Origin: Candidatus Colimorpha onthohippi
GTDB taxonomy: Bacteria > Bacteroidota > Bacteroidia > Bacteroidales > P3
DNA: 22,102 nt
Assembly (NCBI GenBank): GCA_018064565.1
Contig: JAGHVA010000153.1
Location: 1-22,102 of the forward strand
Reading direction: 5' to 3'
Both the position numbers and the translations under genes were made by a program. Below are positions 14,961 through 22,102 of this stretch, in pieces; position 1 is the stretch's first letter, and each line of letters opens with the position of its first letter. The notes under the pieces are model-generated. The model saw nothing but the letters and a program-made list of their open reading frames with translations, was not told the origin of the DNA and ran no database searches.

Positions 14961-15006
14961 GTACCACTTCCAAGGGTGGTATGCGTACCACCTTTGGGGG
15001 TAGTAC
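14961..15006. repeat. 46-base nested inverted repeat
   Basis: The 21-base arms 14961-14981 and 14986-15006 are inverted copies matching at 17 of 21 positions around a 4-base centre TGCG. Each arm is itself nearly palindromic (GTACCAC...GTGGTA and TACCACC...GGTAGTA), so the element can form one long cruciform or two adjacent hairpins. It lies between the AAA-ATPase gene promoter and the transposase remnant. It has no T-run, so it is not a terminator. It could be an insertion element end, a recombination site or an operator. Confidence 0.6.
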
Positions 15007-15031
15007 AACAATAAAATAGTTATGACATTAG

Positions 15032-15793
15032 AGCGGAGATGGTAAGCGGATACAGCTCCGCAGTCCAAATGCCAGCACTGTACTCAATGCCTTGCAGTTG
15101 TGCCCCGACATTTCAATAGCAGGATTAGCCCAACGCATAGGCATCAACAAGTCTGCCATGCAGAAACTCCTTAAGAGCCATGGGGGACAAGTGGAAAATA
15201 TAAAGTTGGTCAGCATGGACATGTCGGCGGCATTCGAGGCTGGTTTCAGACAAAATTTTCCCAACGCAGAAATCACATTTGATAAATTCCATCTATCCCA
15301 ATCCGCAAACAAGGCAGTCGATTCCGTCAGAAAAGACGAACGCAAAGGTCATGAGGCTCTGAAGAACACAAGGTACACACTCCTATATGGCAATGAGGAC
15401 CTCCCCATCGACAAAGGTACAGAACTGGACGATATCATTGAGTCTCATCCGAAAATCGGACTTGCTTACGAGTTAACAGAAGTCTTCCGTGACCTCTACT
15501 CCATCTCCGATGCCGAATCTGCTGCCAGCCACCTCGCCTTCTGGTGCGACAAGGCTGACGATTCCAATCTCGTACCTTTCCAAAGCTTCGCCAAAACCAT
15601 TAGAAACCATTGGAATGGAATCATCGCCTACTTTAAGTTTGGCAAACTCAACAACGGTTTGCATGAAAGCATCAATACCAAAATTCAATTAGCAAAACGT
15701 CGTGCAAGGGGCTTTGCCAACATTGACAACTTCATCCATATTATTTACTTCATATCAAGTAAGCTCAAATTGGATTACCACACGATTCATTGA
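15032..15793 (+). pseudogene. ISL3-family transposase, N-terminally truncated
   Basis: The frame is open from a TAG at 15029-15031 to TGA at 15791-15793. Homology-like sequence begins around LQLCPDISIAGLAQRIG, a helix-turn-helix, and continues into the DDE domain: VSMDMSAAFEAGF with the first Asp, TFDKFH with the second, and NNGLHESINTKIQLAKRRARGF with the Glu. Complete ISL3 transposases are about 400 or more residues and carry an N-terminal zinc-finger region; roughly the first third is missing here. The only starts are non-ATG codons such as TTG 15092. No ISL3 terminal inverted repeats were found on either side, so it is a dead remnant. Its stop is 17 bases from the convergent res stop codon. 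Confidence 0.85.
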
Positions 15794-15810
15794 GCTCAAA
15801 ACTTAGCATA

Positions 15811-18800
15811 TTAGTTGGTTACAATATTGTACAATGACTTATAATCCTTCACTACATCATAGATATAGCCATTATTACTGATTGCCCTGAAGTGACGACG
15901 AGCACATTCTATCTTGCTTTCCTCTGAGCCACGCAACTGACTGTTCTGAAGGTCGTTACCCTTGGATTCTGCCACAAAATATACGTGCTTCACGCTACCT
16001 TCCTTAAAGGCAACAGCCCAGTCTGGGTTGTACTTACCCATAGGGGTGTTGATGTAGAAGCCATTGGGTAGTTTGGTATAAACCACAACATCATCCTCAT
16101 GCTCCAGAGACTCAGCAAACTTCTTCTCTGTCCCCATGCTATCAAGAACAACCAGATCATAAAGTGACTTGGTTGATTCAATTGCATTGATGCCCAACTT
16201 GCCACGAAGCATATTCTCGGTGAAGATGTCAGTCGAGAACTCGTCATTCAGTTTCTCATATCTGATGCACTGGATGACTGCAAGTGCCTTACAGTCATTG
16301 ATGATCAATCCTGCTTTGATGATAAACTCTTCTGGATTCATCTTGAACAGATGGAAGGTTGTAGGCTGAATGCCCTTTAGGATCTCGACAATAGTCTTTC
16401 GAGTCAGACCTGTTGCCGTGACCAGTTTGCCGATAAGGTCGTAAGTTACTCCCTTACCGATAGCCTCAGTCACATGGATTGTTCGGGTGTTACCCTGAGT
16501 CATGGCTACACCTGCTTCAAGAGATTCCCTGTCACGTACACTATCCAACGATCCACCTTCCACAACGATGCGAATCTCAGTTACCTTTAAATTGTCATCA
16601 AGGGCTTTGATTGATTTCTTCACAAGGTCAGTGGTATCAAAGTTCACCTGATAATAGGTTCTCTTATTGATACGTTTCCAAAGATCCTGGAACTCCTTCT
16701 TAGCGAAGTTGTCCTTTTGGAACTTAGCCGCTTTAGGTTTGCGTCCATCTTCTGGCTTGAACGAAGAAGGATCAAAAACAGTATCGAGGGCTGCAATGAT
16801 ACTATCCTTCATGTCGTTGACCTTACCGAAGTCAAGTGTGCCATTGCGTTTTGCCTCATGATATTCGGCAGTCAATGCGCCTTCGTCATCAACATAGTCT
16901 TGACGGATCAGAGCATTGTAAATGGCACGAGCCTGAGTAAGATCGAACTGCCCCGTGGTGCCATCTGACTTGGTATATTTCTTTCCTTCAAATAATGCAG
17001 CAGTGATGATGATAGGACGTTCTGCACAGGCTTCAGCCATTTCATGCTGTAGTTTCTGTGCAAATTCATCATAACTCTCACTTGCTATGACTGTAAGAAT
17101 ATTGGTGTCAAAGACGTGTTCACCAAGTACGTCTGCATCTTGTCTCTCACCATTCTGGTTTACACACAGGCGCATACCACGACCAACCTCCTGACGTTTC
17201 TTTGTTTCATTGTCAGAGTTCTTCAAGGTGCAAATCTGAAATACGTTAGGGTTATCCCAGCCTTCTTTCAATGCAGAATGAGAGAAGATAAAGCGTACAG
17301 GTTCACTAAGAGACAGCAGACGTTCTTTGTCCTTCATGATGAGGTCAAAGGCACGTTCCTCATTCTCGCCTTCCTTGTTGCCCGAGTCAACGGCTTTGCC
17401 TTTCTTATCCATTGAGAAGTAGCCTTGATGCACCTTCGCTGCGGCATTACGAGGGTCAGAAAGATAACGCAGATAGGCTTCGTCACTGAATGTAGGTTGT
17501 AACTCAGAGCGTACGTTGGCATACTCTTCTTCAAACATCTTGGCGAACTTACCCTTGGTTTCTTCTCCTTCATACAGACGATAACTGTCAACATGATCAA
17601 TAAAGAAGAGGCTAAGCACTTTTATCTTTTGACCGAACAACTGACGTTCACGCTCCAGATGGGTGCGAATGGTCTCACGAATCTGAATACGACGCAGATA
17701 ATCTTCATTGACAGCACCGACGGCATCACCCTCGTTCAGTTTTAAGCCATTGGTAAAAAGCACCGTGCCTTCCAGTCCGTCGATACGCTCTACGATAAAG
17801 TTGTCCTTATACTCGTTCAGTTCTCCACTATGCTCATACAGATTATAGCCTTCACCAACCACCTTGCTTGTCTGCTTGGTTCCTGTCGAGGTCTTAATGT
17901 CGAAACTGATACGAGCCTGTGGATTACCTCTGCTGATGATGATTTCCTCCAGATATACATAGCCATTGGTGGCTGTAGAGCCAATCTGCTTAATGCCCTT
18001 TACCTCAATCTTCTTGACAAGTTTCTGGTTGTAGGCATCAATAGCATCGAGACGATACACCATATTATAGATGTCATCCTTGCGGTGGGTAGCACTATAG
18101 AGCAAGGTAAACAAAGGCTTGAAGAGCGCAAGACCCTTACGCGTCTTATTGCCCTTATCCACACCGAGTACACTCTGCGGTTCATCAATGATCATGATAG
18201 GATGACATTGGCTGAGCACGTCGATAGGACGACGGCTACCAAATTCATCGCGCTTATCAAAGATGATTCGTGCTGCCTTATCTGCCTTTGCTCCCTTACT
18301 TTTCTCTTCGTTCATTGAAGAGTTGAAGGCTTGGGTATTGATAATCATGACGTGCATACCTGCATCACTGGCAAAGGCATCAATCTTACTGAGTTGTTTT
18401 GAGTTATAGACGAAGTACTGCATTCGCTTACCGTTGTACTCCTGGGCAAAATGCTCCTGCATACTCTCAAAGCTCTTCAATACACCTTCACGTATGGCAA
18501 TGCTTGGAACTACAACGATGAACTTAGTCCAACCGTACTTCTCGTTCAGTTCGTACATGGTCTTGATATAGGTGTAAGTCTTACCTGTACCAGTTTCCAT
18601 TTCGATGGTGAAAGCCATGCCAACACCCTGAATGTCCTGAAGATAGTCAACAGGCTTCAGACCTTGTTCTGACTGAATGGCTCGTACATTTTCGCAGATA
18701 GCTTCACGTGCGAGAACGACGTTCTTGTTACCGAAACCAGCAAGGGCAAAGAGCCCTTTGTTCTTTCCTTGGTCAACCGTATGGTCACTCTGCCCATCAC

Positions 18801-18882
18801 TCTTTGGCTGACCAGTGAAGGCATTGGCTATAGAGCGAGCTGCCTCTGTCTGGAATCGTTGATGTTTATATCTTATCTTCAT
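15811..18882 (-). CDS. res: Type III restriction endonuclease, Res subunit
   Basis: A 1023-residue helicase-nuclease that, with Mod, translocates or slides from two inversely oriented unmethylated sites and cuts DNA. The N-terminal DEAD-like motor has Walker A METGTGKT (95-102), motif Ia VVPSIAIREG, motif II DEPQ (233-236) and motif III YSATHR. The second motor domain has SHSALKEGWDNPNVFQI and motif VI VGRGMRL. The C-terminal nuclease has PDW with Asp954 and ESK (972-974), the PD...ExK site of the family. All key residues are intact, so it looks functional. Its ATG overlaps the stop of the YhcG-type gene by 4 bases (ATGA), indicating coupled translation. No terminator was found before the convergent transposase remnant. 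Confidence 0.93.
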   Translation of the reverse strand: MKIRYKHQRFQTEAARSIANAFTGQPKSDGQSDHTVDQGKNKGLFALAGFGNKNVVLAREAICENVRAIQSEQGLKPVDYLQDIQGVGMAFTIEMETGTGKTYTYIKTMYELNEKYGWTKFIVVVPSIAIREGVLKSFESMQEHFAQEYNGKRMQYFVYNSKQLSKIDAFASDAGMHVMIINTQAFNSSMNEEKSKGAKADKAARIIFDKRDEFGSRRPIDVLSQCHPIMIIDEPQSVLGVDKGNKTRKGLALFKPLFTLLYSATHRKDDIYNMVYRLDAIDAYNQKLVKKIEVKGIKQIGSTATNGYVYLEEIIISRGNPQARISFDIKTSTGTKQTSKVVGEGYNLYEHSGELNEYKDNFIVERIDGLEGTVLFTNGLKLNEGDAVGAVNEDYLRRIQIRETIRTHLERERQLFGQKIKVLSLFFIDHVDSYRLYEGEETKGKFAKMFEEEYANVRSELQPTFSDEAYLRYLSDPRNAAAKVHQGYFSMDKKGKAVDSGNKEGENEERAFDLIMKDKERLLSLSEPVRFIFSHSALKEGWDNPNVFQICTLKNSDNETKKRQEVGRGMRLCVNQNGERQDADVLGEHVFDTNILTVIASESYDEFAQKLQHEMAEACAERPIIITAALFEGKKYTKSDGTTGQFDLTQARAIYNALIRQDYVDDEGALTAEYHEAKRNGTLDFGKVNDMKDSIIAALDTVFDPSSFKPEDGRKPKAAKFQKDNFAKKEFQDLWKRINKRTYYQVNFDTTDLVKKSIKALDDNLKVTEIRIVVEGGSLDSVRDRESLEAGVAMTQGNTRTIHVTEAIGKGVTYDLIGKLVTATGLTRKTIVEILKGIQPTTFHLFKMNPEEFIIKAGLIINDCKALAVIQCIRYEKLNDEFSTDIFTENMLRGKLGINAIESTKSLYDLVVLDSMGTEKKFAESLEHEDDVVVYTKLPNGFYINTPMGKYNPDWAVAFKEGSVKHVYFVAESKGNDLQNSQLRGSEESKIECARRHFRAISNNGYIYDVVKDYKSLYNIVTN

Positions 18883-19928
18883 TGTTTATTACCTCCATGT
18901 TGCTCTAAATAGAAGCGTTTCTGTTTTTCAATCTCTCTACGCAGCTCCTCTTCTGTCGGCATAAAGGCCATATATTTAGCAGCGAAGAGTTGTTCACTGT
19001 CGTGAAGAACAGAGTATTTGGCAATGGTGTTGTCTGTCTCAGTGCAGAGCAGCACACCGATAGTAGGCTCATCATCAACACCCTTCATCATATCATCATA
19101 CATGCGCACGTACATATCCAGTTGCCCAACATCCTGATGTGTGAGTTTGTGTGTCTTCAATTCGAAGAGAACAAACCGCTTCATACGGTAGTTATAGAAC
19201 ACCAAGTCGATATAGTAATCGTCACATTCCGTCACGATGTGCTTCTGGCGTTCAACAAAAGCAAAACCCTTGCCCAGTTCCAGAATGAATTGCTGGAGGT
19301 TGTCGATCAAAGCTTGTTCCAGTTCTGATTCGTCAAACTTGTAGTCTTTCCTGAAGCCCATAAACTCTGCCACCACAGGGTTCTTGATATACTCCATCGG
19401 GTCTGTTGTTACAACCACAGGCTTAGGCAAAGCTAGCGACTCGCGTTGCGATGCCATCATGCGACCGTAGTATTGCGTGGCGACATTCCTCTCTAATGTG
19501 CGCACACTCCACATCTGTTCCGATGCCTCTTTCATATACCACAGCCGTCCCTCTGGCATAGTTTCACGCATAATGATGCGGAGGTGGCTCCATGTCAGAT
19601 TGTGCACACATGTGTGCAGAATTTCCAAATCGCTGAAACTCAAGTAGAATCGACGATAGTCATTCAGACTTCGGTAGCTGAACCCCGATCCATACTCCTG
19701 TGTCAACTCCTTAGACAGATTAGTGATGAGCTTTGTACCATATTTCGCACGTTCTTCTCCGTGCTGCTCTTCCTCCACGATGCGCCTGCCTATGTTCCAA
19801 TAGGTGGCTATGGCAGTCTGTTCTGCAGCAGCATACGCTTGTCGTCTTCCTTGTTCAATGATTTTGCGTATGTCAGCAAGCAGACTTTCCATAGCGGGCA
19901 AAGTAGTTTTTTTCTCAATATCTCCCAT
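18879..19928 (-). CDS. YhcG/DUF1016-family PD-(D/E)XK nuclease within the type III R-M operon
   Basis: A 349-residue protein of the YhcG (DUF1016) family. The N-terminal DUF1016_N helical domain spans about 15-150 (IATYWNIGRRIVEEEQ, YGTKLITNLSKEL, GFSYRSLNDYRRFY, LTWSHLRIIM). The C-terminal PD-(D/E)XK nuclease-like domain has Asp241 in YYIDLVFY, the E-L-K at 256-258 and GQLDMY at 268-273, then IGVLLCTE. The family is widespread beside restriction and other defence genes, and a nuclease role is inferred from the fold. The gene is placed between mod and res, 4 bases after mod and overlapping res by 4, so it is an integral part of the operon. It could aid cleavage, or act independently as a solitary nuclease. 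Catalytic residues are intact. Confidence 0.9.
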   Translation of the reverse strand: MGDIEKKTTLPAMESLLADIRKIIEQGRRQAYAAAEQTAIATYWNIGRRIVEEEQHGEERAKYGTKLITNLSKELTQEYGSGFSYRSLNDYRRFYLSFSDLEILHTCVHNLTWSHLRIIMRETMPEGRLWYMKEASEQMWSVRTLERNVATQYYGRMMASQRESLALPKPVVVTTDPMEYIKNPVVAEFMGFRKDYKFDESELEQALIDNLQQFILELGKGFAFVERQKHIVTECDDYYIDLVFYNYRMKRFVLFELKTHKLTHQDVGQLDMYVRMYDDMMKGVDDEPTIGVLLCTETDNTIAKYSVLHDSEQLFAAKYMAFMPTEEELRREIEKQKRFYLEQHGGNKQ

Positions 19929-19932
19929 AAGC

Positions 19933-21831
19933 TTAAATCACTCTTATATTTTTAACTACTTCCTGATCGCTCCAATCCATCAACTGCTTGAAGGTCTCAT
20001 AGATATTGATCTTGGCAGAGTCTTCACTGAAGCAACTGTCACGGAAAATCACACGGAGTGGCATCTTGTCGGCCATTGCCTTAACTACATTCTCTGTTAC
20101 ATCGTCAGCAAAGCAAGCTACCAAGTCACCGTCATTGACTGTATAGATCATCTTGCCATCAACCTCTTCTGAGGTCATTGGCAATGATAATTTAACACCC
20201 CAGTCAAGCATACAGCCAAACAACAAGTCAAGGTCATCACGGTCTGACTTGATGTTGTTCAGGAAGAGGTCGAGTTGGGCTTGACTCCATTCTTTTGGGG
20301 TATGTTCAACTTCTTCAAAGTTGCTACTATCTACACGGAATACTCGGAAACCAATATCAAGGTCTTGCGCATCAGGGTTCTCTTCTTTAATTTTTTTGCC
20401 AGCACGACGGATACGTTCCTTACCGATTTCACAGATGTTTTTGTATCCAAATTTTTCGCCTTTCCCATCTATTTTTTCAGGAATTTGGGTCAGAATGAAT
20501 TTGCATTGCTTTTTTCGTTCTGCATTACATAACATCAAAGCATGAGCTGTTGTAGCGGAACCTGAAAAGAAGTCTAATACGATAGAATCATCTTTAAGGT
20601 TGGCGAGTATCATTAAGTGTTTCATTAATCTTGTCGGTTTTGGACCATCGAATACACCGACTCCATCGAACATGCTGACAACTTCCTTTGCTCCCTCTTG
20701 ACTATGACCGACATCTTTGTGGAATAGAATTGATGTAGGAGCCATCCCTTCAAATTTCAATTCTGATAGAAATCTTTTGATTCTTGGAGTATTATCACCA
20801 TTTGCTCCAAACCAAATACGATTGTCTTTAACACGTTCTTCAAATTCTTTCTGTGAAAAACGCCAACAGCCACCTGAAGGAGGATTTACCACCTTCCCTG
20901 AAGGAGTTGTAATAGAATAGTCTCCGCTTTGACTATAAGTTTTTACTGACAAATCACCTGAAGTCCAAACACCTCTTGGATCATTGTCTGGATTTGAATA
21001 TCTTGCATTTGCTTCTTCTGTCCTATCAAGTCTTCCTATTTTGAACTGCTCTATATTTTTTGCAAACATAAGAACATAATCATGACTATTAGAAACAAAC
21101 CGTGCATCATTCTTTGGTGCAAAGGCACGCTGCCATATTAGTTGAGCGACAAAGTTTACTCCTCCATATACTTCATCACAAATTTTTCTTAGATTTTCAA
21201 CTTCATTATCATCAATAGAAATAAAGATGACACCATCTTCCGTTAGCAACTTTCTTGCAAGCATAAGACGAGAATAAATCATTGAGCACCAATCAGAATG
21301 ATATCTTCCGTTTGAATCGGTATTTCTGTAGTATCTGTTTCCCAGTTCGTCAACGGCACCTGATGCTTCATCATATTCTGCTTGATTTTGAGCAAAATCA
21401 TCATGGTAAACAAAATCATTACCCGTATTATAAGGTGGATCAATATAAATCATCTTCACCTTACCGAGATAAGACTTCTGGAGCAGTTTCAATACTTCGA
21501 GATTATCGCCCTCAATATAAAGATTTTGAGTATTATCCCAATCTACGCTGTCTTCCTTAACAGGACGAAGTGTTTTATTGATAGGACGCAAAACATCTGC
21601 ACGAGCAGCCTGTTTTCCAACCCAGTTGAACTCGTATGCTTCTGGAGCATCTTCTACTGAGTCATCACCAAGTAACTGGCGCAAGATGTCAAAGTTCACC
21701 ATGCGCTTAATCTTTCCAGTCTTGGGGTCTGGAGCCTCCGTAAAGCAGGAAGGAGCAATCTGATAGAGTGCATCGAGATTGAGCTGTACTCCATCGGCTG
21801 ACTGCAATTCTAATCTTTCAGGTTTTGCCAT
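19933..21831 (-). CDS. mod: Type III restriction-modification DNA methyltransferase, Mod subunit
   Basis: A 632-residue N6-adenine methyltransferase that protects host sites and gives the complex its specificity. DPPYNTGNDF (motif IV, about residues 131-140) comes before the AdoMet-binding DFFSGSATTAHA (motif I), the order of beta-class type III enzymes. The stretch between them is the expected target recognition domain and is visibly AT-rich compared with both ends of the gene. The start is set at ATG 21831 (MAKPERLELQ); an upstream TTG at 21867 would add 12 residues but lies in a small palindrome and is less likely. It is the first gene of the operon mod-yhcG-res, with a candidate -7 element at 21904-21911. 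No simple repeat tract for phase variation is present. Confidence 0.94.
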   Translation of the reverse strand: MAKPERLELQSADGVQLNLDALYQIAPSCFTEAPDPKTGKIKRMVNFDILRQLLGDDSVEDAPEAYEFNWVGKQAARADVLRPINKTLRPVKEDSVDWDNTQNLYIEGDNLEVLKLLQKSYLGKVKMIYIDPPYNTGNDFVYHDDFAQNQAEYDEASGAVDELGNRYYRNTDSNGRYHSDWCSMIYSRLMLARKLLTEDGVIFISIDDNEVENLRKICDEVYGGVNFVAQLIWQRAFAPKNDARFVSNSHDYVLMFAKNIEQFKIGRLDRTEEANARYSNPDNDPRGVWTSGDLSVKTYSQSGDYSITTPSGKVVNPPSGGCWRFSQKEFEERVKDNRIWFGANGDNTPRIKRFLSELKFEGMAPTSILFHKDVGHSQEGAKEVVSMFDGVGVFDGPKPTRLMKHLMILANLKDDSIVLDFFSGSATTAHALMLCNAERKKQCKFILTQIPEKIDGKGEKFGYKNICEIGKERIRRAGKKIKEENPDAQDLDIGFRVFRVDSSNFEEVEHTPKEWSQAQLDLFLNNIKSDRDDLDLLFGCMLDWGVKLSLPMTSEEVDGKMIYTVNDGDLVACFADDVTENVVKAMADKMPLRVIFRDSCFSEDSAKINIYETFKQLMDWSDQEVVKNIRVI

Positions 21832-21903
21832 TGTTATATAGTTGCTGAATTCAAGTTGCAAATGCAACTTTGTTGACTATATTTATAAAGTTACTATCAG
21901 ATG

Positions 21904-21911
21904 CAAACATA
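21904..21911 (-). promoter_or_regulatory. Putative -7 element of the mod-yhcG-res operon
   Basis: The minus strand reads TATGTTTG followed by C, matching TAnnTTTGC, about 72 bases before the mod ATG. It lies just past the end of the broken AbiEii frame, in what would have been its coding sequence. No -33 TTTG was found at the right distance. Confidence 0.5.
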
Positions 21912-21935
21912 CGATAAATTTCTTGAATAGGGGAT

Positions 21936-22102
21936 CTAAATTGCAATCTTTTTGGGATTTTTCTGAAGCAATATGAAATCCATGTCCTCCGAGTAGCGTC
22001 CCAGATTGTGGAAGATGCGAAGGCTGGTGCCACCATAAAAGGCAGCCTCCTTGAAGAATCCCCCACGGTAGAGTCCGCATAGGACTACCTGCTGCATTAC
22101 TT
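21936..22102 (-). pseudogene. AbiEii-like nucleotidyltransferase (type IV toxin), truncated fragment
   Basis: The minus strand from the window edge encodes 54 residues up to a TAG at 21936-21938. FFKEAAFYGGTSLRIF and RYSEDMDF are the hallmark of the AbiEii/AbiGii nucleotidyltransferase toxins (PF08843), whose GGTSL and SEDxD motifs form the active site. Full proteins are about 250-300 residues, so most of the C-terminal part is absent. A second frame continues with NLDPLFKKF, which resembles the expected next segment, suggesting a one-base shift in the A-rich stretch before the stop, after which the frame dies at 21883. The start may lie at ATG 22095-22097 or beyond the window. The partner antitoxin gene is not visible. 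Confidence 0.8.

Noticed and set aside
19933..21867. Possible phase-variable repeat tract in mod, as known from several type III systems.
   Set aside because: No tandem simple repeat or long homopolymer is visible in the gene or its start region.
21853..21870. Small palindrome around AAGTTGC-AAAT-GCAACTT before mod.
   Set aside because: Only a 7-pair arm with a 4-base loop, overlapping an unlikely TTG start; could be a site for an autoregulator but nothing else supports this.
1..22102. CRISPR arrays, rRNA genes and replication origins.
   Set aside because: No regularly spaced repeats, rRNA-like sequence or iteron cluster were seen anywhere in the window.

Overview
The window looks like the chromosome of a Bacteroidota, most likely order Bacteroidales. 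Upstream of many genes there is a TAnnTTTG hexamer-type -7 element (minus 659-666, plus 926-933, minus 8997-9004, plus 9035-9042, plus 11157-11164, minus 14823-14830, minus 21904-21911), which is the promoter signature of that phylum. Shine-Dalgarno sequences are weak or absent, and the housekeeping proteins (LysC, SmpB, DusB, AroB, LepA) are of Bacteroidales type by eye. Genus cannot be fixed from the sequence alone.

Left part (1-2220): the tail of an unidentified plus-strand reading frame runs convergently into a SprT-like zinc metallopeptidase gene, whose 3' end contains the plus-strand gene's terminator. A 476-base AT-rich intergenic stretch follows, then an unrecognised putative lipoprotein gene closed by a strong terminator.

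Housekeeping block (2327-8900, minus strand): seven tightly packed genes read lepA, a membrane-anchored conserved hypothetical, aroB, dusB, smpB, lysC, cdd. Gaps are 24 bases or less and aroB/dusB overlap by one base, so this is very likely one operon mixing translation quality control (LepA, SmpB), tRNA modification (DusB), aromatic and aspartate-family amino acid synthesis (AroB, LysC) and pyrimidine salvage (Cdd). Its promoter faces that of a divergent cysE-cysK pair (9153-10890), which makes cysteine from serine in two steps. The cysE leader carries a short overlapping reading frame with two cysteine codons.

Middle (10900-12900): a tRNA-Gly(CCC) gene on the minus strand with its own terminator, and a plus-strand lipoprotein with an HEVAH...EESKAD zinc site resembling dipeptidyl peptidase III-like proteins.

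Accessory right half (12900-22102): a frameshifted gene remnant, a large AAA-ATPase/PD-(D/E)XK protein with an excellent promoter, a 46-base nested inverted repeat, an N-terminally truncated ISL3-family transposase, and a three-gene minus-strand defence operon: a type III restriction-modification methyltransferase (mod), a YhcG/DUF1016 nuclease, and the type III helicase-nuclease (res). Mod and the YhcG gene are 4 bases apart and the YhcG and res genes overlap by 4, so the extra nuclease is translated together with the restriction system. Mod has an AT-rich central specificity region between GC-richer ends, suggesting exchange of the target recognition domain. At the right edge lies a broken AbiEii-type nucleotidyltransferase (toxin) gene, inside which the mod promoter seems to sit. 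Together this looks like a small defence island built by successive insertions and decay.
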